Below, piece by piece: positions 5,755 through 9,376 of a DNA stretch of 9,376 nt. The notes below the pieces were generated by a model that was not told the DNA's origin, searched no databases, and saw nothing but the letters and a program-made list of their open reading frames with translations. The stretch's first letter is position 1, and each line of letters begins with the position of its first letter. Source of the DNA: DASQWC01 sp035640475 (GTDB lineage: Bacteria; Actinomycetota; JAICYB01); assembly GCA_035640475.1 (NCBI GenBank), contig DASQWC010000155.1, forward strand, positions 1 through 9,376. Reading direction: 5' to 3'. Position numbers and translations under genes: made by a program.

Positions 5755-6415
5755 TCACGAGGGTGACCGTGTCGCCGCCGGTGAGCGTCCAGACGAGGTT
5801 GGTCTCGGAGGACACGACGCGTCCGGACTCCACGGCCCACGCGATGCTCGTCAGGCCGCGAAGCCGACCGGACAAGAACCCCGCGGGTGTGTTCGTCTCG
5901 AGCTGTCCGCGCACGGTTCCCTCGAGCTGTGCGGCGTCGATCGACGCGATCCGGCGAAAACGCGAGATGCCGAGCTCGGTTCGGAGCACCGCCCGGAGCG
6001 TGCTCGTCCGGATGTGCTGACTGCTCGACCACTGCTCGCCGATCCGCACCGGAGAGAGCGGAAGCGGCGGCGCCAGCTGACCAACGAGCGACGCGAGCTC
6101 GGCCTGCCGGGAACGGTCGACCGGGGCGCCGCGTACGCCGAGAAGATCGATCGTGCCGTTGCGCCGGCGCCGGATACGTGCGGTGATCTGGCGCCCCTCC
6201 GGCTCGGCCCGCAGCGCGAAGTCGGAGCCGTCCTTCCTGGGTGTGATGCGCAGCGACGCGAGGCGGTGCTCCTCGAGTCCCTGACCGCCGCCGGAGGCGC
6301 TCACTTCGACTTCGTAGGCCGCGGGTCCGAGCGGCCCGCGCCGGAGAACAACTTGGTCGTCGACGCACGACGCCGCGACGAGAAGAAGCGCGATCGGCAC
6401 GAACCTGCGCATCAT
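5735..6415 (-). CDS. Lipoprotein of unknown function
   Basis: This 226-aa predicted lipoprotein has N-terminal signal MMRRFVPIALLLVAAS followed by C17, a lipobox-like AASC, with MRR giving the positive charge. The mature part looks like mixed beta structure: alternating hydrophobic strands such as YEVEVSASG, LASLRITPRKD, and NLVWTLTGGDTVTLVTRVR at the C-terminus. It includes a PVRIGEQWSSSQ segment in the middle. The pattern recalls exported proteins in which a 'G-E-x-W' segment precedes a beta-rich half, but I cannot name the family with confidence. Two adjacent ATGs (6415 and 6412) are possible starts. No good Shine-Dalgarno is seen. It diverges from otsB across 38 bp and converges on the His-lipoprotein, ending inside the shared hairpin. 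Confidence 0.72.
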   Translation of the reverse strand: MMRRFVPIALLLVAASCVDDQVVLRRGPLGPAAYEVEVSASGGGQGLEEHRLASLRITPRKDGSDFALRAEPEGRQITARIRRRRNGTIDLLGVRGAPVDRSRQAELASLVGQLAPPLPLSPVRIGEQWSSSQHIRTSTLRAVLRTELGISRFRRIASIDAAQLEGTVRGQLETNTPAGFLSGRLRGLTSIAWAVESGRVVSSETNLVWTLTGGDTVTLVTRVRPR

Positions 6416-6453
6416 TTGGGACGACCATACGGGAGTACTGTCAGGCTTGGTCG
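6416..6453. other. Short divergent intergenic region
   Basis: These 38 bp separate two divergent start codons. I see neither a SigK-type box pair nor a clear housekeeping promoter, and no strong Shine-Dalgarno for otsB. Promoters may extend into the coding regions. Confidence 0.4.
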
Positions 6454-7194
6454 ATGGACGTCAACGAAGCCCTCGACATTCTCAGGGACTCGCCTGTGCG
6501 CACCGGCATCTTCACGGATTTCGACGGCACCCTGTCGGAGATCGTCGACCGTCCCGACGATGCGCGGCCCGTGCCCGACGCTGCGGACGTGTTGAGCGCG
6601 CTCGCGCGGAAGTTTGCCGTCGTCGCCGTCGTGTCGGGACGATCGCTCGACGACCTGCGCACGCGGCTGATTGCCGACGGCGTCGTCCTGGCCGGCGCGT
6701 ACGGCAGGTACCGATCCGATCGTCCAGGCGAGTCGGTCACGATCGGCATGGAGCCGGTCGTCGATGTGGCCTCGGCGATGCTCGCCGGCCTTCCGGGAGT
6801 CGTCGTCGAGCGGAAAGGCGAAGGGGTTGCATTGCACTACCGCGCCGATCCGGACGCTGAAGACGAAGTGCGCCGCCGGGCCGATGCGCTCGCCGCCGAG
6901 TTCGGACTCACGACGCTGCCGGGCCGACTCGTCGTCGAGCTCGTGCGTCCGGGTCCCCACAAGGGCGATGCCGTTGCCGCAATTGCCGGCGAGCACGAGC
7001 TCGAGGCGGTGCTCGTCGCGGGAGACGACGTTGCCGATCTGGAAGCCTTCGTCTGGGCGCGCGCTGCGCCGCTGCGCAGCGTGACGATCGGCGTCATGTC
7101 GGAGGAGGCGCCGCCGGATCTCGCGGCGTTGTCGGATTTGCTCGTGGATGGCCCACGCGAGCTGCTCGAGATTCTAAGAAGGCTTGCCGGCTAG
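6454..7194 (+). CDS. otsB: Trehalose-6-phosphate phosphatase (HAD family)
   Basis: This 246-aa cytoplasmic enzyme is predicted to hydrolyse trehalose 6-phosphate to trehalose, the last step of the OtsA/OtsB route for a compatible solute. All HAD motifs are visible: motif I DFDGTL (residues 22-27, nucleophile D22 and acid D24), motif II VVSGR (around 59-63), motif III lysine in PHKGDAV, and motif IV GDDVADLEAF (Mg-binding acids). The cap region between motifs II and III has the expected size for OtsB. No trehalose-phosphate synthase (otsA) lies in the window, so its partner is elsewhere or just absent from this fragment. The TAG stop overlaps the stop of the convergent membrane protein gene in a shared CTAG (7191-7194). 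Confidence 0.88.
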   Translation: MDVNEALDILRDSPVRTGIFTDFDGTLSEIVDRPDDARPVPDAADVLSALARKFAVVAVVSGRSLDDLRTRLIADGVVLAGAYGRYRSDRPGESVTIGMEPVVDVASAMLAGLPGVVVERKGEGVALHYRADPDAEDEVRRRADALAAEFGLTTLPGRLVVELVRPGPHKGDAVAAIAGEHELEAVLVAGDDVADLEAFVWARAAPLRSVTIGVMSEEAPPDLAALSDLLVDGPRELLEILRRLAG

Positions 7195-7946
7195 GCGACC
7201 GGGCTCAGCTTGCGCCGCTCGGCCCGGTTCAGGCCCCACAGGTGGAACCCCGCGTAGACGACCCAGATCAGCAGACAGAAGTACGCGGGCAGCACGATCG
7301 AGCCCTTGTTGTACACGGCCAGAAGAACGAACGATGGGCCCAGCGCCTCGCCCGTCTCGGGGTCGTCCTCCGCGATCCGCGGGTCGTGCGTGATCGGCGC
7401 CACCTTGGCCATGGCGAGGCTCGCGCCGTTGTCCTCGGTGAAGCGAATGTCGCTCAGCTCGGGCGTGATCGCGACGGCCGCTCCCTCGAGCACGGGGACG
7501 TCCTCGTCGGCGGGCATGAGCGTTTGGGCCGCTTCGCAGGTCTCGCGCTCCTCTTCGGGCAGCCGCTCCGGATTCGTCGATATGCAGGTCGTTACGGCGG
7601 ACGCGAACGCGTCGGACTGTTCCGTGTCGCCCTGAGCGGGCTTCTGCCAAGTTCCGGTCGGGAATTGCGCCGGGGCCGAGAACGATTGGTCATCCAGCGA
7701 CGCCTGCTGGATCTCGCTCCGCTCGGCCGCCAGCGGCATCCACTTCGGCTCCTCGCCGCGCGGTCCGACTGGATTCACGATCCAGAAGATCGACATCAGC
7801 ACCATGAGAGCGCCGAAAGTCGCGCTGGAGAGCCAGTAACCGAAGCGCCAGCCGACGTTCAGCGCGATCACGAGGTACGTCGTCCCGTAGAAGCAGATCA
7901 CCGAAAGAACGACCGCGACCAGCCCGGGCCACGAGTTGAGGGCCAT
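7191..7946 (-). CDS. Three-helix membrane protein of the Rieske/cytochrome c cluster
   Basis: This 251-aa protein has transmembrane helices at about 9-31 and 36-58, a soluble segment of about 150 residues (60-205), and a third helix at about 214-237. The soluble part is acidic, with only two cysteines (C121 and C137) that could form a disulfide if exposed outside. I see no CxxCH, copper or iron-sulfur motif. Its ATG overlaps the TAA of the upstream diheme cytochrome by one base (TAATG), so it is translationally coupled to it and likely an accessory subunit or assembly factor of the same respiratory complex. Family not recognised; function is inferred from context only. Confidence 0.75.
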   Translation of the reverse strand: MALNSWPGLVAVVLSVICFYGTTYLVIALNVGWRFGYWLSSATFGALMVLMSIFWIVNPVGPRGEEPKWMPLAAERSEIQQASLDDQSFSAPAQFPTGTWQKPAQGDTEQSDAFASAVTTCISTNPERLPEEERETCEAAQTLMPADEDVPVLEGAAVAITPELSDIRFTEDNGASLAMAKVAPITHDPRIAEDDPETGEALGPSFVLLAVYNKGSIVLPAYFCLLIWVVYAGFHLWGLNRAERRKLSPVA

Positions 7947-8965
7947 TAGCTCGGGCTCACCTGAATCGACGCGATGTAATCGAGCACGGCCTTAATGTGC
8001 TCCGGCCGCAAGCGGTTTTGCCAGGCGGGCATCGGCGTGTTCTGGCGACCGAGCATGATCGTGTTCTCGGCGGCTTTCCGTCCCGACTTCAGGATCTCGC
8101 CGGGCGGGACGGCGTCGAGCGCCCGCTGAATCTCCTCCGTCGTCGGGTCGGTTCGATCGGCGTGCCGTGCAAGCAATTGGTTCTTCAAGTCGAGGGCGAT
8201 CTCCTCTCGCTTCACCTTCAGCCCGAGCCGGTAGAACTCGGTCGTGAGATCCGGTGCGAAGAACGTGGGAAGCGGCTGGCCGAGGCCTTGTCCTTTCGCG
8301 TCGTTGCCGTGGCAGACGGCGCACTTTCTCGCGAAGACCTCCCGGCCCGACCGCATGCTCGTCGGCAGCTCCCACTTCTTCGAGGCCGGAAGCTGGAGCG
8401 ATTCGACGAAGTTCACGATGTCGTCGATCTTCTGTTCGTTCAGCGGACCGCCGAACTCGATGCCCCACGACGGCATGGGAGTGCCGGGACGTCCCATTGT
8501 GATGATCCGTTTGATGTCCTCTTTCGGATAGCGCGCGAAGATGTTGTTGAGCGGTGGCGCCGGCCAGTTCGCATCCGTTGCTGCGAATCCACCCTCACCA
8601 TCCGGCCCGTGGCACTGTGCGCAGTTGGCGCCCGTTTGACCCTTCGACGCGTCCGGCCTGAACTCGTGCTCACCGCGCTCGACCGACGCGTTCAGGAACT
8701 TCTTCGCGTACGAGACCTCACGGAACGGCTCGGCGACGAAATAGACGACGAGAAAGCCGGTGATGAAGATCGCGCTCGCGACGCCCCACACCTGAACACG
8801 GGCGAGCCGCGGGCCCTCGAGAACGGAATCCGGGTCGCCGCGCGAGAAGTTCGGCGGCATACCCTCTTTCGCGCTTCGCCGCGGACGTCCGTAGAGAACG
8901 AGAAGGACGACGAGAAGGCCGAGGGTGGCCGCGACGACGAGAACTGCTATTTGTTGGGGCTTCAT
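7946..8965 (-). CDS. Membrane-anchored diheme cytochrome c
   Basis: This 339-aa protein is predicted to pass electrons from a Rieske/cytochrome b quinol oxidase unit. Two transmembrane helices lie at about 5-25 and 58-79. Two class I cytochrome c domains then follow outside: CAQCH (C115, C118, H119) with likely axial M164 in GTPMPSWG, and CAVCH (C215, C218, H219) with likely axial M312 in NTPMPAW. The second domain has a long insertion (about 235-300). The start at 8965 is chosen because the hydrophobic helix follows at once; longer in-frame extensions run into the Rieske gene. It lies 10 nt after the Rieske stop and its own stop overlaps the next ATG. Unlike the familiar actinobacterial QcrC with a C-terminal anchor, the anchor here is two N-terminal helices. 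Confidence 0.9.
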   Translation of the reverse strand: MKPQQIAVLVVAATLGLLVVLLVLYGRPRRSAKEGMPPNFSRGDPDSVLEGPRLARVQVWGVASAIFITGFLVVYFVAEPFREVSYAKKFLNASVERGEHEFRPDASKGQTGANCAQCHGPDGEGGFAATDANWPAPPLNNIFARYPKEDIKRIITMGRPGTPMPSWGIEFGGPLNEQKIDDIVNFVESLQLPASKKWELPTSMRSGREVFARKCAVCHGNDAKGQGLGQPLPTFFAPDLTTEFYRLGLKVKREEIALDLKNQLLARHADRTDPTTEEIQRALDAVPPGEILKSGRKAAENTIMLGRQNTPMPAWQNRLRPEHIKAVLDYIASIQVSPS

Positions 8966-8975
8966 CGTCGGGAGC

Positions 8976-9376
8976 CTATTCGGCGCCTTCCGCGGCGGCG
9001 ATGCAGTTTGCGCCGGCGGGTGGCTGGTGAATCGTGTCGGTGCCCAGCGGCGGCTGCGCGGTTGGTGTCGAGGTGTCGACGACCACCGCGCCGTCGGCCT
9101 CAATCTCGATCGGGAATCGCCACAGTCCGGCCGGTGCCGGCGACCCCGGCTGCCGCTCGCCGGCGTAGTTGTACTTCGAGCCGTGGCACGGGCACTCGAA
9201 CCATTCGGAGGTTGGACAGTACGGAACGCGGCAGCCGAGGTGTGCGCACTTCTGGTACAAGGTCATCACACCGTTCTTCGCGACGCCCTGCTTCACGTAC
9301 ATGTTCTCTTTGTCGTCGGTGTGCGGGTACGTGACGATGTAGAACCGACCGACCGGGTTGTAGTACCTCCCTTCCT
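8976..9376 (-). CDS. Rieske [2Fe-2S] protein (C-terminal part), runs off right edge
   Basis: The frame is open to the right edge and only the last 132 residues are seen. Both Rieske boxes are intact: C-A-H-L-G-C (encoded around 9231-9248) and C-P-C-H-G-S (around 9177-9194). They provide two Cys and two His cluster ligands plus a structural disulfide. The downstream LWRFPIEIEADGAVVVD matches the closing strands of the fold. As part of a quinol:cytochrome c reductase it would pass electrons from quinol to the cytochrome c encoded next. The N-terminus, including any transmembrane anchor, lies outside the window, and the gene for cytochrome b is probably further right. An in-frame ATG at 9302 is internal, because conserved-looking sequence (FYIVTYPHTDD) continues upstream of it. 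Confidence 0.92.
   Translation of the reverse strand, partial: EGRYYNPVGRFYIVTYPHTDDKENMYVKQGVAKNGVMTLYQKCAHLGCRVPYCPTSEWFECPCHGSKYNYAGERQPGSPAPAGLWRFPIEIEADGAVVVDTSTPTAQPPLGTDTIHQPPAGANCIAAAEGAE

Noticed and set aside
8977..9005. CGAATA on the minus strand upstream of the cytochrome c gene, resembling a SigK-type -10
   Set aside because: At 17 nt the -35 position reads TGCATC, a poor match, and the site lies inside the Rieske coding end within an operon.
7997..9334. Long open plus-strand frame (over 400 codons) opposite the cytochrome c and Rieske genes
   Set aside because: The minus strand encodes CxxCH and Rieske motifs; the plus-strand product is Arg-rich with no recognisable domain.

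Overview
The window is high-GC, gene-dense bacterial DNA. It has short or overlapping intergenic junctions, GTG starts, a predicted F420-dependent flavin-fold enzyme, an ECF sigma factor with an RskA-type anti-sigma factor, and a Rieske/diheme cytochrome c cluster. Together these suggest an actinobacterial lineage. Deep groups such as Thermoleophilia or Acidimicrobiia are my best guess, but the sequence alone does not settle this.

Layout, left to right: a coiled-coil-like coding end on the minus strand runs off the left edge (1-132). Next is a plus-strand pair with overlapping start and stop, an LLM-family F420 oxidoreductase (283-1167) and a free-standing E2-type acyltransferase (1164-1973). 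A SigK-like ECF sigma factor (2033-2587) overlaps its RskA-like anti-sigma factor (2580-3239). A ferritin-like diiron acyl-ACP desaturase lies on the minus strand (3236-4105). Diverging from it on the plus strand are a type 1 copper lipoprotein (4181-4489) and a lipoprotein made of two copies of a four-histidine helical domain (4505-5713). Then come a minus-strand lipoprotein of unknown function (5735-6415), a divergent trehalose-phosphatase (6454-7194), and a minus-strand respiratory cluster: Rieske protein (runs off the right edge), diheme cytochrome c (7946-8965) and a three-helix membrane protein (7191-7946).

The strongest result is regulatory. The 75-bp gap between the desaturase and the cupredoxin holds two promoters back to back. 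Each reads CCATCC - 17 nt - CGAATA, and their -35 boxes form the two arms of a perfect 9+2+9 palindrome. Each -10 box ends 6-7 nt before an ATG, so both transcripts are predicted to be leaderless. A third copy, CAATCC - 17 nt - CGAATA, lies directly upstream of the sigma factor gene. As I recall it, this is the promoter type used by mycobacterial SigK. The simplest reading is a self-contained, autoregulated SigK/RskA-like regulon that switches on a cytoplasmic diiron lipid desaturase together with two exported lipoproteins, one binding copper and one rich in conserved histidines. This joint circuit is inferred from sequence and has not been tested.

The flanking genes (F420 enzyme and E2, trehalose-phosphatase, cytochrome cluster) show no such motif and look like ordinary chromosomal neighbours. 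No tRNA, rRNA, CRISPR array, insertion sequence or phage gene was seen.
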